Source: Sporosarcina sp. E16_8
Lineage (GTDB): Bacteria > Bacillota > Bacilli > Bacillales_A > Planococcaceae
DNA length: 64,000 nt
Assembly (NCBI RefSeq): GCF_017347095.1
Contig: NZ_JADPRZ010000003.1
Coordinates: 62,001 to 126,000, forward strand
Direction: 5' to 3'
The notes under the pieces are model-generated. The model worked only from the letters and a program-made list of their open reading frames with translations. It was not told the origin of the DNA and did not search any database. Positions 29,683-39,673 of this stretch are shown in pieces. The position numbers and the translations under genes are program-made. Position 1 is the stretch's first letter; each line of letters begins with the position of its first letter.

Positions 29683-31038
29683 TTAAATTTCCTCCCCTTC
29701 ATGCAATGTGATCTTTTGGACCGTTGCTTCTGCGGTTCCATCTTGCAAACGTATTTGAATGTTTCCACCAACCTCTAGTGATTTGGCAGAATTAGCAACT
29801 TCGTTGTTCTGATAAACAATCGAATACCCGCGCTCCATAATAGTAAGTGGGTTAAGTGCCTTCAGCATACGAACAGATGCGTGGAAACGATCACTTTGTA
29901 TGCGGACATCTTGATGAACTCCCCTAGTCAAACGTTCCGAGAGTACCGCTATATTCCTGTGCCCTTCTTTGATTCGCTGTTCAGGCGAGAAAGAGGACAG
30001 CATGCTGCTTAATCTTTGGTACTGGGATAGTCGATAGCCAGTAATATCTTGCCCACCTCGTAAGAGCCTACCTTCAAACCCAACCAATCTATCAATGAAC
30101 GGACGATAAAGGCGCTCTGGAAATTGAAGTGGATAGGATGTTTGTAAGCTTGTTAGATGTTTACGTTCATTTTTTATCTGATTGGAAAGTGAATTATAAA
30201 TTGCACGTTTACGATCCAATAGTCTTTCAAACAATTCGTCCCGAGCTGGAACTGCCATTTCAGCAGCAGCTGTCGGCGTAGGAGCCCTTCTGTCCGAGAC
30301 AAAATCTGCAATTGTCGTGTCGGTTTCATGCCCGACAGCGCTGATAACCGGAATTCGGCAGGAAAAAATTGCTCGTGCTACCGACTCTTCATTGAACGCC
30401 CACAAGTCTTCTATGGAGCCCCCACCGCGTCCTACGATGAGAACATCGATGGAGCCATATGTATCAGCCTGTTCGATCGATTTGACAATGGAAGGTACGG
30501 CTTGCGGTCCCTGTACAATCGCGGGAAACAAAATGATTTCTGCAAGTGGGTAACGTCTTTCAATTGTTGAACAGATATCTTGAATTGCGGCACCTGATTG
30601 CGCCGTGACTACACCGATTTTAGTCGGAAACGAAGGCAGCGGTCTTTTAAAGCGTGCATCGAATAATCCTTCTTTCCCTAGACTTTCTTTCAATTGTTCA
30701 AATGCGAGATAAAGCGCACCGATACCATCAGGTTGCATTGATTGGACATATAATTGATAGTTTCCGCTCGTTTCAAAAACTGTTACATCGCCTGTAATCA
30801 GCACATTCATGCCATTTTCAGGCTTAAATTTGAGACTTGATGCGCTAGAACGGAACATCGCTGACTGGATCCTGCTTTTTTCATCTTTCAAGGTGAAATA
30901 AATATGTCCGCTTGGATGACTTTTAACGTTCGACAGTTCCCCTTTGACAAATACATTGCGCAAATGGGGATCTGCATCGAACTTCCGTTTAATATATTTC
31001 GTTAATGCTTGTACAGATAAGTGTGGGTGTCCGGCCAA
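29683..31038 (-). CDS. xseA: Exodeoxyribonuclease VII large subunit
   Basis: A 451-residue nuclease subunit with an N-terminal OB fold (VFVKGELSNVKSHPSGHIYF, split by the family pattern) and the catalytic core GRGGGSIEDLWAFN, AVGHETDTTIADFVSDRRA and PTPTAAAE. A coiled coil follows. Length is normal. Confidence 0.96.
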   Translation of the reverse strand: MAGHPHLSVQALTKYIKRKFDADPHLRNVFVKGELSNVKSHPSGHIYFTLKDEKSRIQSAMFRSSASSLKFKPENGMNVLITGDVTVFETSGNYQLYVQSMQPDGIGALYLAFEQLKESLGKEGLFDARFKRPLPSFPTKIGVVTAQSGAAIQDICSTIERRYPLAEIILFPAIVQGPQAVPSIVKSIEQADTYGSIDVLIVGRGGGSIEDLWAFNEESVARAIFSCRIPVISAVGHETDTTIADFVSDRRAPTPTAAAEMAVPARDELFERLLDRKRAIYNSLSNQIKNERKHLTSLQTSYPLQFPERLYRPFIDRLVGFEGRLLRGGQDITGYRLSQYQRLSSMLSSFSPEQRIKEGHRNIAVLSERLTRGVHQDVRIQSDRFHASVRMLKALNPLTIMERGYSIVYQNNEVANSAKSLEVGGNIQIRLQDGTAEATVQKITLHEGEEI

Positions 31039-31068
31039 CAGTCCCGCCTCCCGTTTCTTGACGTATAG

Positions 31069-31100
31069 AAACGCTGTCTTTCCAATGAAAAACAGCGTCC
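31069..31100 (-). terminator. Weak hairpin between folD and xseA
   Basis: Arms ACGCTGT and ACAGCGT with a 14-base loop and only a short T-rich exit. It may attenuate rather than end transcription. Confidence 0.3.
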
Positions 31101-31110
31101 GTCCGGTTTT

Positions 31111-31986
31111 TTATAGTTGTTGTGAACATCTTCCCTCTGCAGAAGCTTGTTCTGCACTATGAAGTGTATTTTTCAATAACATCGTAATCGTCATCGGACC
31201 TACCCCACCTGGAACCGGTGTAATAGCTGAAGCTTTCGTTTTTGCCGATTCGAAATCGACGTCCCCACATAATTTTCCATTCTCATCACGGTTCATGCCG
31301 ACATCTATGACGACAGCACCTTCTTTAATATGCTCATCTGTAATGAACTTTGTCTTGCCTATTGCCACAATTAGAATATCAGCCTGTTTCGTAAATGAGG
31401 CTAAATCCTTCGTTTTAGAATGGCAGTATGTGACTGTGGCATCGCGCTGCAAAAGCAGTTGGCCCATCGGTTTTCCGACAATGTTACTGCGTCCAACGAT
31501 AACAGCATGCTTACCGCTTATTTCAGTACCTGTTCGTTCGAGAAGTTTGATGATACCGTATGGCGTGCATGATAAAAATGCTTTTTGACCAATGATCATT
31601 TTCCCAACATTTACAGGATGGAAACCATCTACGTCTTTTGTCGGATCAATCGCACTGATGACAAGGTTTTCGTCGATATGCCCAGGTAACGGAAGCTGAA
31701 CCAGAATACCATGAATTGAATCATCATTATTCAACCGTGTAACATGATCGAGTAACTCCTTTTCTGATACCGTGACTGGAAGTTCAATCAGTTCAGATTT
31801 CATGCCCACTTCTGAACTTGATTTCTGTTTGTTCCTTACATATGTACGGGAAGCCTGATTTTCACCTACAAGGACGACTGCAAGGCCCGGCTGACAACCG
31901 CGCTCTTTCAAAGCAGTTACTCTATCTTTAATTCCGTCTCTGATTTCTTGTCCGATTGCTTTTCCATCAATCAGTTTTCCAGTCAT
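31111..31986 (-). CDS. folD: Methylenetetrahydrofolate dehydrogenase/cyclohydrolase FolD
   Basis: A 291-residue bifunctional enzyme interconverting 5,10-methylene- and 10-formyl-tetrahydrofolate. The catalytic Lys region [15 protein letters not shown] (about residues 50-65), [10 protein letters not shown], the NADP segment [15 protein letters not shown] and the C-terminal [11 protein letters not shown] are all present. Confidence 0.97.
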   Translation of the reverse strand: MTGKLIDGKAIGQEIRDGIKDRVTALKERGCQPGLAVVLVGENQASRTYVRNKQKSSSEVGMKSELIELPVTVSEKELLDHVTRLNNDDSIHGILVQLPLPGHIDENLVISAIDPTKDVDGFHPVNVGKMIIGQKAFLSCTPYGIIKLLERTGTEISGKHAVIVGRSNIVGKPMGQLLLQRDATVTYCHSKTKDLASFTKQADILIVAIGKTKFITDEHIKEGAVVIDVGMNRDENGKLCGDVDFESAKTKASAITPVPGGVGPMTITMLLKNTLHSAEQASAEGRCSQQL

Positions 31987-32011
31987 CCTGATACCCCCAA
32001 AATGATTTTAA

Positions 32012-32392
32012 TTATTTTTCTTCGAATTTCGATAGTACACCGTTCACAAAACGGCCTGATTTTTCATCGCCGAATGTTTTACTTAGCTCGATTGCCTCAT
32101 TCAAGACCACTCTGTGTGGTACTTCTTCATTAAAGAGCAATTCATAAACTGCAATTCTCAAAACGGTCCGTTCAATTTTCGGAAGACGATCTAATGACCA
32201 GTGTTCCAGCTTTCCTGTGAGGACCTCATCGATTGCTTCTTTATTTTGCACAGTTCCCCGTACGAGCTGTTCGTAGAAGCGGTTCGCTGGTTCTTCAACA
32301 ATGTAGTTAATTGCTTCATCTACACTCAATTCTGTATTATCAAGTTGAAAAAGGGTTTGTACTGCTTTTTCACGTGCTTCTCTTCGCTTCAT
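32012..32392 (-). CDS. nusB: Transcription antitermination factor NusB
   Basis: A ~126-residue helical protein with the NusB signatures KRREAREKAVQTLFQLD near the start and LNEAIELSKTFGDEKSGRFVNGVL near the end (in part). It binds BoxA RNA with NusE for rRNA antitermination. The start at 32392 has GGAGGAG upstream. Confidence 0.95.
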   Translation of the reverse strand: MKRREAREKAVQTLFQLDNTELSVDEAINYIVEEPANRFYEQLVRGTVQNKEAIDEVLTGKLEHWSLDRLPKIERTVLRIAVYELLFNEEVPHRVVLNEAIELSKTFGDEKSGRFVNGVLSKFEEK

Positions 32393-32471
32393 CTTCTTAT
32401 TCTCCTCCACTACCGTATCTCTAGGGCATTATCATAGCATAAACAGGTTGCCGGATACAGTAAGACAAGTT

Positions 32472-32505
32472 GAAAAGCATCATCCGGCTGGACGATGCTT
32501 TTCAG
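32472..32505 (-). terminator. Terminator after yqhY
   Basis: Arms GAAAAGCATC and GATGCTTTTC separated by a short loop, placed immediately after the yqhY stop. Confidence 0.8.
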
Positions 32506-32506
32506 A

Positions 32507-32908
32507 TCATACCGTTTCCGTTCCAGCCTCGAACTGGATCCCTGTAATATGGACATTGACTTCTTTCGTTTCAAGGGAAGTCATGTGGAAAATTGCATGA
32601 CGAATTTGCTTTTGGATATCCACGGCAATGGCAGGTACAGAATAGCCGTATTCGACAACGCAATATACGTCAATCGTCAAGCCCTCTTCAGACCATTCCG
32701 TTTTGACCCCTTTACCATGGTTCACTTTACCGAACTTTTCCGCAACTCCTGTGGCAAAGTTTCCTCTAGTATTCGCGACGCCTTTTATTTCCGTCGTCGC
32801 AATTCCGATAATCACTTCAAGAACCTCGGGAGCAAGCTGGACACGTCCGAGCTCACCATCCCCCGCCGGAGCCATCCCGACGTATGTTGGAATTGTTTTG
32901 TCAGTCAT
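32507..32908 (-). CDS. yqhY: Asp23/Gls24 family protein YqhY
   Basis: A 133-residue Asp23-family protein with EVLEVIIGIATTEIKGVANT and the VHITGIQF ending. In B. subtilis YqhY is encoded with accBC and influences acetyl-CoA carboxylase activity; here it follows accC by 17 bases, which supports the same link. Confidence 0.9.
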   Translation of the reverse strand: MTDKTIPTYVGMAPAGDGELGRVQLAPEVLEVIIGIATTEIKGVANTRGNFATGVAEKFGKVNHGKGVKTEWSEEGLTIDVYCVVEYGYSVPAIAVDIQKQIRHAIFHMTSLETKEVNVHITGIQFEAGTETV

Positions 32909-32925
32909 TCCAAGTCCCCTCCCTT

Positions 32926-34272
32926 TCAGTTCATAATCGTGTATCTTTCAAGAAACTTCGTATCGAAATCTCCTGATTTGAAGACTTCATTGTCCATAAG
33001 CTTCAAGTGGAACGGGATAGTTGTTTCGACACCCTCGATGATAAATTCATCGAGCGCACGTTTCATCCTAGCTACCGCTTCTTCCCTTGTATCTGCATGT
33101 ACAATTAGTTTCGCAACCATTGAATCGTAAAACGGTGGGATTGTATAGCCCGTATACATGGCCGAATCTACCCGAACACCAAAGCCGCCTGGAGGCATAT
33201 ACATGGTTACTTTCCCCGGTGAAGGCATAAAGTTTTTCGATGGATTTTCTGCATTGATGCGACATTCGATTGACCAGCCATTGATTTTGATATCTTCTTG
33301 GCGATAAGCCAATTTTTCACCCGATGCGATTTTCAGTTGCTGTTGGACCAAATCAATTCCGGTAATCATTTCTGTAATCGTATGTTCTACTTGGATTCGC
33401 GTATTCATTTCCATAAAGTAGAATTTTTGATTGATATGATCGAATATGAATTCAACTGTTCCAGCACCTTCGTAATTGACGGCTTCTGCCGCTTTGACCG
33501 CTGCTTCGCCTACTTCCAATCTCAGTTTAGGTGTAAGCGCAGGTGACGGCCCTTCTTCAACAAGCTTTTGCATTCTACGCTGAATTGAACAGTCACGTTC
33601 GCCTAGATGGATTGTATTACCGTATTTGTCGGCAAGTATTTGAACCTCGATATGACGGAACACTTCAATAAACTTCTCTAGATAGACACCAGGATTACCA
33701 AAAGCAGCAGCAGCCTCTTTTTGAGTGATTTTGATGCCATTGATTAACTCTTCAGCATCCCTTGCAACACGAATCCCTTTTCCGCCACCACCTGCAGTTG
33801 CTTTGATGATAACTGGAAAACCAATTTCTTCAGCGATTCGAAGGCCATCTTGTTCATCTGCAACGATTCCAGTAGAACCTGGAACAATTGGCACACCTGC
33901 TAATCGCATTGTTTCACGTGCGACGTCTTTCGTTCCCATCCGTGAAATATTGTCCGCAGTAGGTCCGATAAATTCGATGTTGACCTCTTCACACAGTTCG
34001 GCGAAACTCGCATTTTCGGCTAGAAAACCATATCCCGGATGAATTCCATCGCAACCAGTTAGTTTTGCAACACTGATGATATTGGAAAAGTTTAGGTAGC
34101 TGTCTTTAGATAGTTTTGGACCGACGCAATAAGCTTCATCTGCTAATTCCACGTGAAGAGCATCCTGATCAGCTTCTGAATAAACCGCAACCGTCTTCAT
34201 GCCCAGTTCTTTACAAGCCCTGATGATACGTACGGCAATTTCACCACGGTTAGCTATTAAAACTTTTTTCAT
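32926..34272 (-). CDS. accC: Acetyl-CoA carboxylase, biotin carboxylase subunit
   Basis: A 448-residue ATP-grasp enzyme that carboxylates biotin on AccB. It shows [17 protein letters not shown] at the start, [14 protein letters not shown] (ATP-binding Gly-rich loop, about residues 158-171), [15 protein letters not shown] and [10 protein letters not shown]. It forms an operon with accB upstream. Confidence 0.97.
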   Translation of the reverse strand: MKKVLIANRGEIAVRIIRACKELGMKTVAVYSEADQDALHVELADEAYCVGPKLSKDSYLNFSNIISVAKLTGCDGIHPGYGFLAENASFAELCEEVNIEFIGPTADNISRMGTKDVARETMRLAGVPIVPGSTGIVADEQDGLRIAEEIGFPVIIKATAGGGGKGIRVARDAEELINGIKITQKEAAAAFGNPGVYLEKFIEVFRHIEVQILADKYGNTIHLGERDCSIQRRMQKLVEEGPSPALTPKLRLEVGEAAVKAAEAVNYEGAGTVEFIFDHINQKFYFMEMNTRIQVEHTITEMITGIDLVQQQLKIASGEKLAYRQEDIKINGWSIECRINAENPSKNFMPSPGKVTMYMPPGGFGVRVDSAMYTGYTIPPFYDSMVAKLIVHADTREEAVARMKRALDEFIIEGVETTIPFHLKLMDNEVFKSGDFDTKFLERYTIMN

Positions 34273-34285
34273 TTTTCATTCCTCC

Positions 34286-34795
34286 TTAATTAGCTCTTAC
34301 AAGGAAGAGAGGCTGTCCGTACTCAACGAGCTGTCCGTCTTTTACGAGAACTTCGACGATTTCCCCTGAAACTTCCGCTTCAATTTCATTGAATAGCTTC
34401 ATTGCTTCTACGATGCACACGATGGCTTCAGGTTTTACACTATCGCCTTTTTGCACATAAGCTGGAATATCAGGTGAAGATGCTGAATAGAACGTTCCAA
34501 CCATCGGTGATGTAATTTTATGCAGTGATGGATCTTCCACTTGTGTTACAGCAACAGGTGCAACTGGTGTTACCTGTTGAGGTGCAATTACATCTTCTGT
34601 TCTTTGAACTTGTACAGCAGAAATCCCTTGTTGAACAAGTTGTTCTTGTTCGACAACTGTTGTAGCTACTGCCGCTTGTGCACCGCTACCTTTTTTTAAT
34701 ACGAGCTTTGCACCATCAGATTCATAAGTAAATTTTTCAATTGAAGATTGATCAATTAGTTTAATAATTTCACGGATTTCTTGAATTTTTAGCAT
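34286..34795 (-). CDS. accB: Biotin carboxyl carrier protein
   Basis: A 169-residue carrier. The N-terminal helix IQEIREIIKLIDQSSIEKF is followed by a Val/Gln/Pro-rich linker and a biotinyl domain with the biotinylated Lys in VEAMKLFNE near residue 135. The start at 34795 has AGGAGAA upstream. Confidence 0.96.
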   Translation of the reverse strand: MLKIQEIREIIKLIDQSSIEKFTYESDGAKLVLKKGSGAQAAVATTVVEQEQLVQQGISAVQVQRTEDVIAPQQVTPVAPVAVTQVEDPSLHKITSPMVGTFYSASSPDIPAYVQKGDSVKPEAIVCIVEAMKLFNEIEAEVSGEIVEVLVKDGQLVEYGQPLFLVRAN

Positions 34796-35046
34796 GATCG
34801 ATTCTCCTGACTCCATTATAATTAGGTTCTTTAACTATTTTAGCTGTTTTCGTCCCATATTGAAATAGATAATGGTTATTTACATTAAAGTTTGCTGTAA
34901 AAGAACAAAATGCATACGCATGACCAACCAATAACAACATGCCATCCAATCATATATATACCCACAACCTTCGGGCATTTGTTGCCTGAAGTCTAGACAT
35001 AAAACGGGTCCTTTCCTAGGTTTGTCCGAAGTCCGATAATTTTATG

Positions 35047-35081
35047 AGTAAAAAAAAAGGCCCTATTTAGGGCCTTCATTT
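35047..35081 (-). terminator. Terminator of the spoIIIA operon
   Basis: AAGGCCCTAAATAGGGCCTT is followed on the minus strand by nine Ts, right after spoIIIAH. Confidence 0.9.
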
Positions 35082-35088
35082 TCCGTAT

Positions 35089-35637
35089 TCATTCCGCATC
35101 GCCAGTAAAAGTAATATTCACTACTTTTGCGTCCTTCCAGCTTGTCTTGACGTAATGACTAATTTCATCCGCCATTTTAGCTGAATGACCTTCATTGGAG
35201 AGGACAGTGATTTTCACTTCACCGTCTTCATTGTAGACAAATGCTTCAGGATATCCCATTGCTTTTATTTGTAATTCCATCAGTGCCTCAGCTGATGCAC
35301 GTTTATTCAGCTGACCCATCTCTTCGTACACCTCGTTTTTTTGTTCGGCTGTAAGATCAGTAGATAATATTTTAGACAACAATTGTTCCCCTTCTTTGCT
35401 TCGTTCATCACGTACCGTCATCCGCATTTCTTCGAATACAACGGCCTCAGCGAAGACGGGTGCTGTTTTTTCTGTATCACTCGTTTTTTCTACCAGTTGT
35501 ACAGCACTATCTGAGTCTTTAAAAATGTTAATTCCATCGAACGGCATTGGTGATTTTTCCTTGATGTAATAGATGGAGATAACTGCAACTAGGCTGAGCA
35601 ATGTTAAAAACCATACTGTTCTTTTATTCGTTCTCAT
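35089..35637 (-). CDS. spoIIIAH: Stage III sporulation protein AH
   Basis: A 182-residue mother-cell membrane protein. One N-terminal membrane helix (WFLTLLSLVAVISIYYI) precedes a soluble YscJ-like ring domain (about residues 90-180) that pairs with SpoIIQ across the intermembrane space. It is shorter than the B. subtilis protein (218) mainly in the linker. It overlaps spoIIIAG. Confidence 0.9.
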   Translation of the reverse strand: MRTNKRTVWFLTLLSLVAVISIYYIKEKSPMPFDGINIFKDSDSAVQLVEKTSDTEKTAPVFAEAVVFEEMRMTVRDERSKEGEQLLSKILSTDLTAEQKNEVYEEMGQLNKRASAEALMELQIKAMGYPEAFVYNEDGEVKITVLSNEGHSAKMADEISHYVKTSWKDAKVVNITFTGDAE

Positions 35638-36097
35638 TAGTGTTCCCCCTATTATTCATTTTTGCGATGACAATACGATGTTCGGGCAGCTGGAGGACGG
35701 TTGACAAGATCTTCGATAATTTGCTTTGAATTTTCAAGTCTTCCGCGCCTTCCGCAACGACAAGTACGCCTTGTAGCTCACTTCCCTTGTTAGTCGATGC
35801 AGTGGACGTTGAAAAGTAATTGGATAACGGATTAGTGGACTCCCTATTTTCATAATGGAAATATAACGAAATTTCCCCGATCCCTTCAATTTTCATCAGC
35901 GCCTCTTGTAGTGCTGCAAATTCCCCGCTCTCCTCCCTCTTTCCCTTCTCCCCCCCGATGACACCAAGACTAGAATTGATGAAAATGATGACCAGGACAA
36001 CAATCGCCCCGAGGAGGATCGTGTGGGTTTTCCTTGTTGGTTTGTGCATATTATCACCATTTCCACTCATTGTGCCGCTTGTACGACCTGTCATCAA
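35624..36097 (-). CDS. spoIIIAG: Stage III sporulation protein AG (short)
   Basis: Up to 157 residues with one membrane helix (LLGAIVVLVIIFINSSLGVI) and a ring-building domain ending in QLPEHRIVIAKMNNRG, the conserved SpoIIIAG terminus. B. subtilis AG is about 229 residues; the missing part is the linker and ring insertion. The start is uncertain: 36049 is an alternative with GGTGAT upstream. Confidence 0.8.
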   Translation of the reverse strand: MMTGRTSGTMSGNGDNMHKPTRKTHTILLGAIVVLVIIFINSSLGVIGGEKGKREESGEFAALQEALMKIEGIGEISLYFHYENRESTNPLSNYFSTSTASTNKGSELQGVLVVAEGAEDLKIQSKLSKILSTVLQLPEHRIVIAKMNNRGNTNENE

Positions 36098-36116
36098 TGA
36101 ATCATTTTATGCAGTT

Positions 36117-36284
36117 TCATAGAAGGCTATGACCAAAAATCTTGAAGAATGATTGAATCATCCAAATGCCCATCGCGAGTTTAATAATTGGCAGGAAGTT
36201 TTCTTCTGTTTCATTTGGAAATAACAACATAATTGTTGAAGCAAAAAGGGTGATAAGCAGGACACCTGTTAAAAAGACTCCATT
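36117..36284 (-). pseudogene. spoIIIAF: SpoIIIAF remnant (membrane part only)
   Basis: An open frame of about 55 codons between AE and AG encodes VFLTGVLLITLFASTIMLL and IKLAMGIWMIQSFFKIF, matching the two N-terminal membrane helices of SpoIIIAF. The C-terminal soluble ring domain (about 130 residues) is absent. No normal start lies in frame: the ATG after AGGCGGGG meets a stop after four codons, and one inserted base there would join it to the SpoIIIAF frame. Either a frameshift has killed the gene or an unusual start is used. Confidence 0.6.
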
Positions 36285-36291
36285 CCCCGCC

Positions 36292-37191
36292 TCATTTCAT
36301 TGTAGTAATCAACTTCACAAGGATTATTGAAAAAAGCGCAGTATAGATAAACGCAAAAGCTATTAAAAAAGAAACCGCACATAACACAAATAACGTTCTT
36401 CCAATATCATCCAAAATCCCAGTGATATCTTCATTCGCAAATGGTTCAATGAGAGCCGCAGTCCATCTGTAGAAAAACGCGGTGAGCAGCGTTTTGAAAG
36501 ACGGAATAAGTGCGACAGTCCAAATTGCCGATATAAGCCAACCTCCCGCGAAAACACTCGCCCCCGACGAATAGCGGCCAATCGTTCCCATGCTTTCAGT
36601 CATAAATGAACCAATAAGAGGGACATTTTGACGTATTAGCTCTTTAATGGGTTCGCTCGCTAGCCCAGTTAGCGCCCAAGACATCGTGCCTCCCACAGTT
36701 ATAAAAATGGAATAAGCCGCTACGACGGCTGAAACCGTTCCCAGAAGGGTCGTCCGAATTAAATCCGCCATTTTTGTAAACGGTACGGCTGGAAGTATCC
36801 TAGATACAAGATCTAAGATAAGTGCAGCAGTTAAAAGTGGTATAAGTACTTTTTCCGTGAGAACAATTGCGCCATTTGCAAATAACAACATAGCCGGCTG
36901 AAAGTTCAGCATACTGAATGCCCCGCCCGCAGTAACCATGCTGGCGGTCAATATCGGATAAATAGAAATAAACATCATCGATATCGAGTTTGCAATATCA
37001 CGGATGAGAGTTAGATGTTCAAATGCAGGTTGCAATACGACCGTTACAACAATAAAAATCAAAATCATCCTCGTCCATTTTACAAACGAAGGGAATAAAA
37101 AATCCACCAACAATGCCATGAACGTTGCAATAATAATGATGACAAAGCTTGACAATACGGTTCCGAGTATCGATTCTATAAAAGAAATCAT
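36292..37191 (-). CDS. spoIIIAE: Stage III sporulation protein AE (N-terminally short)
   Basis: A 299-residue polytopic membrane protein with about eight hydrophobic helices. It aligns with the membrane core of SpoIIIAE (for example MLNFQPAMLLFANGAIVL and VPFTKMADLIRTTLLGTVS) but lacks the ~100-residue N-terminal signal and extracytoplasmic region. The ATG at 37191 follows AGGCGGGG, so the short form seems to be the real gene. It is a channel component of the feeding-tube complex. Confidence 0.8.
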   Translation of the reverse strand: MISFIESILGTVLSSFVIIIIATFMALLVDFLFPSFVKWTRMILIFIVVTVVLQPAFEHLTLIRDIANSISMMFISIYPILTASMVTAGGAFSMLNFQPAMLLFANGAIVLTEKVLIPLLTAALILDLVSRILPAVPFTKMADLIRTTLLGTVSAVVAAYSIFITVGGTMSWALTGLASEPIKELIRQNVPLIGSFMTESMGTIGRYSSGASVFAGGWLISAIWTVALIPSFKTLLTAFFYRWTAALIEPFANEDITGILDDIGRTLFVLCAVSFLIAFAFIYTALFSIILVKLITTMK

Positions 37192-37206
37192 GGATGCCCC
37201 GCCTGT

Positions 37207-37605
37207 TCATTTTATAATGAGTTTTGAAAGGATTTCGATTAATGCGGACGTCTGCTGCATCCACAAAGTTAGTATGGAAATTTTTACAGCGAAATGAGCT
37301 ACTGCTGCAAGCGAACCGTATCCTGCCTCTTCGATATGTTTTGCGATGAGCTCAGAGACATAAAATAGAATAGCACTGCCTATCAACAATTTTGCAAATG
37401 GATCCGGTAATGGTTCAAACAAGGCGACAAAATATTTCCCGAACGGAAAGACAATTGTATTGAGCAGGTGAAATACAAAATAGAAAAAAATAGATGCATA
37501 CAAAAGTGGTTGCAATTTAGGCACAGCAAATGAAATGAGGAGGAGAATAAGGAAGACAACAATTAACTGTATTAAGGTTAACATCAGACTGACATCGACA
37601 ACCAC
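37207..37605 (-). CDS. spoIIIAD: Stage III sporulation protein AD
   Basis: A 132-residue protein with four hydrophobic helices. Length and the C-terminal GYGSLAAVAHFAVKISILTLWMQ segment (in part) fit SpoIIIAD. The GTG start has GGAG eight bases upstream and overlaps the spoIIIAC end. Confidence 0.82.
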   Translation of the reverse strand: MVVDVSLMLTLIQLIVVFLILLLISFAVPKLQPLLYASIFFYFVFHLLNTIVFPFGKYFVALFEPLPDPFAKLLIGSAILFYVSELIAKHIEEAGYGSLAAVAHFAVKISILTLWMQQTSALIEILSKLIIK

Positions 37606-37793
37606 TGGAAAAACTCCATGATTTCAGTGAAGAAAATCTTCAGAAAGCGGAGCATTTCAGCAGTGATATAAATATAGGCGATGAAAAAAAGAAAAAAGGA
37701 AAACTCTTTCCTATCCGTCTGCTCAAAAAAGATATGCAGAAAACCGATGACTAATCCGATACCGGCAACGCGTAGCAAATCATTTAGTTCCAT
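37584..37793 (-). CDS. spoIIIAC: Stage III sporulation protein AC
   Basis: A 69-residue protein with two membrane helices (VAGIGLVIGFLHIFFEQ and FFLFFIAYIYITAEML), matching SpoIIIAC in length and pattern. The start at 37793 follows GGGGGGAA. It is the first gene of the operon here, because spoIIIAA and spoIIIAB are absent between it and efp. Confidence 0.85.
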   Translation of the reverse strand: MELNDLLRVAGIGLVIGFLHIFFEQTDRKEFSFFLFFIAYIYITAEMLRFLKIFFTEIMEFFQWLSMSV

Positions 37794-37815
37794 CCGGTAT
37801 TCCCCCCATTGCACT

Positions 37816-37844
37816 ATCCTATGTGCTAGGGTCCGCTCATATGA
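37816..37844 (-). promoter_or_regulatory. Candidate sigma-E promoter of the spoIIIA operon
   Basis: On the minus strand TCATATG (37844-37838) and CATAGGAT (37823-37816) are 14 bases apart, resembling sigma-E -35 and -10 boxes. It lies about 22 bases before the spoIIIAC start, just after the efp terminator. Confidence 0.4.
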
Positions 37845-37886
37845 AAAAACACCTTGCGTCCCAATTTGGGACGCAAGGTGTTTTTG
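37845..37886. terminator. Terminator of efp
   Basis: Perfect arms AACACCTTGCGTCCC and GGGACGCAAGGTGTT with flanking A and T runs on both sides. Confidence 0.88.
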
Positions 37887-38027
37887 GATTTATACTATAC
37901 AAGTTGAAATAAAGATTCCCTTCAAATCCGCTTCGACTACCCATTGTAAGGCACCAACGCTCAATTTATTCACCGGATTCAATACTTAAACTCATAAAAG
38001 CTATGCAACATAGCGTATTACTCTTCC

Positions 38028-38585
38028 TTATGCGCGTGAAACGTATTCGGATTCCACGGTGTTAATGATAAGTTTATCTCCAATGTTGACGAAGAATGGT
38101 ACTTGTACAACAACGCCTGTTTCCATCTTAGCGGGCTTAGAGCCACCGCTTGCTGTATCGCCTTTAATACCTGGTTCAGTTTCAGCAACTTCAAGAACTA
38201 CTGTTACAGGCAGTTCAACGCCAAGTACTTCTTCTTTAAACATGATAACATGAACTTCCATATTCTCTTTTAGGAACTTCAATTCGTCTTCAATCTGCTT
38301 CTCAGGAAGTTCAATCTGCTCGTACGATTCGTTATCCATGAAGACATGCTCGTCTCCGTTTGCATACAAGTATTGCATACGGCGGTTATCAATTTGTGCT
38401 TTTGCTACTTTTTCACCAGCACGGAACGTTTTTTCATTGACGTTACCTGAACGAAGGTTACGTAATTTCGAGCGAACGAACGCCGCACCTTTACCTGGTT
38501 TAACGTGTTGGAAATCCATTACGCGCCAAATATCCCCGTCAAATTCGATTGTTAATCCTGTTTTAAACTCGTTTACTGAAATCAA
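38028..38585 (-). CDS. efp: Elongation factor P
   Basis: A 185-residue three-domain translation factor that relieves stalling at polyproline. It shows [20 protein letters not shown] at the start (in part), the loop [17 protein letters not shown] with the modifiable Lys, and the C-terminal [17 protein letters not shown]. Confidence 0.97.
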   Translation of the reverse strand: MISVNEFKTGLTIEFDGDIWRVMDFQHVKPGKGAAFVRSKLRNLRSGNVNEKTFRAGEKVAKAQIDNRRMQYLYANGDEHVFMDNESYEQIELPEKQIEDELKFLKENMEVHVIMFKEEVLGVELPVTVVLEVAETEPGIKGDTASGGSKPAKMETGVVVQVPFFVNIGDKLIINTVESEYVSRA

Positions 38586-38610
38586 GATGATTCCTCCAAT
38601 TAATAATAGA

Positions 38611-39669
38611 TTATAAGATAAGTAGTTCTTTTGTTGAATGTGTCAAACGCTCGTTACCATTTGGCGTCATTACGATATCGTCCTCTATACGGACGCCGCC
38701 AATTCCAGGCAGATAAATACCTGGCTCAACTGTGACAACCATATTCGGCTCAAGTACCGTCGTAGAACGGAAAGATAATCCAGGTCCTTCATGCACTTCA
38801 AGACCTATGCCGTGCCCCGTTGAATGACCAAATGCTTCACCGTATCCTTTAGACTTAATATAGTCGCGTGCAATTGCATCCGCTTCTATTCCAGTCATAC
38901 CCGGTTTAATCTCTTTTAAAGCAAGTTCTTGTGCCGCAAGGGTCACTGAGTAAATTTCTTTGAGTTTATCAGAAGGTTCACCAACAGCGACCGTGCGCGT
39001 GATATCTGAAATATATCCTTCATACAATGCACCGAAATCGAGCGTAACAAGATCCCCCGATTCGATTACTTTGTCCGATGCAACTCCGTGCGGAAGTGCA
39101 CCGCGTAAGCCAGACGCCACGATAATTGAGAAGGAAGATGAGGTTGCCCCTTGTTTGCGCATTGCAAACTCGAGTTCATTCGATACTTCTAGTTCCGTCA
39201 CACCCGGTTTGATGAATGTACAAATATGCGTGAATGCATCATCTGCAATTTTAGCCGCTTTTTTCAAAATAGCTAGCTCATCTTCCGTTTTCACCATGCG
39301 TAATTTTTCAACGAGGCCCGATACAGGTTTTAGCTCCGCTTCGACTTTTCCATTATATAGTTCATAAAGACCGAATGACATATCATCTTTTTCGAAACCG
39401 ACTGTCCGAAGCTTCATGTTTTTCGCTTGCTCGGCCACTTCTTCGATGATGGTTGTCGTATGCTGAACGATACGGAAGCCATTAATTTCTCTTTCCGCCT
39501 GTTCAGTATAACGGAAATCTGTAATGAACACTGCATCGTCAGACGAGATAAGAGCAAGCCCTGCTGTCCCCGTGAAGCCAGTCATATAACGACGGTTGTA
39601 CGAGTTCGTAACGAGTAGTGCGTCGATGCCATGTTCTGTTAACAGATCACGTAGTTTGGTCAATTTCAC
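38611..39669 (-). CDS. yqhT: M24 family Xaa-Pro aminopeptidase (YqhT)
   Basis: A 352-residue metallopeptidase that removes N-terminal residues before proline. The C-terminal pita-bread domain has metal ligands in [36 protein letters not shown] and [12 protein letters not shown]. The GTG at 39669 has AAAGGGG upstream and leaves four bases to the aroQ stop; the longer frame runs into aroQ. Confidence 0.92.
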   Translation of the reverse strand: MKLTKLRDLLTEHGIDALLVTNSYNRRYMTGFTGTAGLALISSDDAVFITDFRYTEQAEREINGFRIVQHTTTIIEEVAEQAKNMKLRTVGFEKDDMSFGLYELYNGKVEAELKPVSGLVEKLRMVKTEDELAILKKAAKIADDAFTHICTFIKPGVTELEVSNELEFAMRKQGATSSSFSIIVASGLRGALPHGVASDKVIESGDLVTLDFGALYEGYISDITRTVAVGEPSDKLKEIYSVTLAAQELALKEIKPGMTGIEADAIARDYIKSKGYGEAFGHSTGHGIGLEVHEGPGLSFRSTTVLEPNMVVTVEPGIYLPGIGGVRIEDDIVMTPNGNERLTHSTKELLIL

Positions 39670-39673
39670 AGTT

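Noticed and set aside
32495..33130. Plus-strand open frame of 211 codons
   Set aside because: It is antisense to yqhY and accC, both strongly recognisable, and encodes no known pattern.
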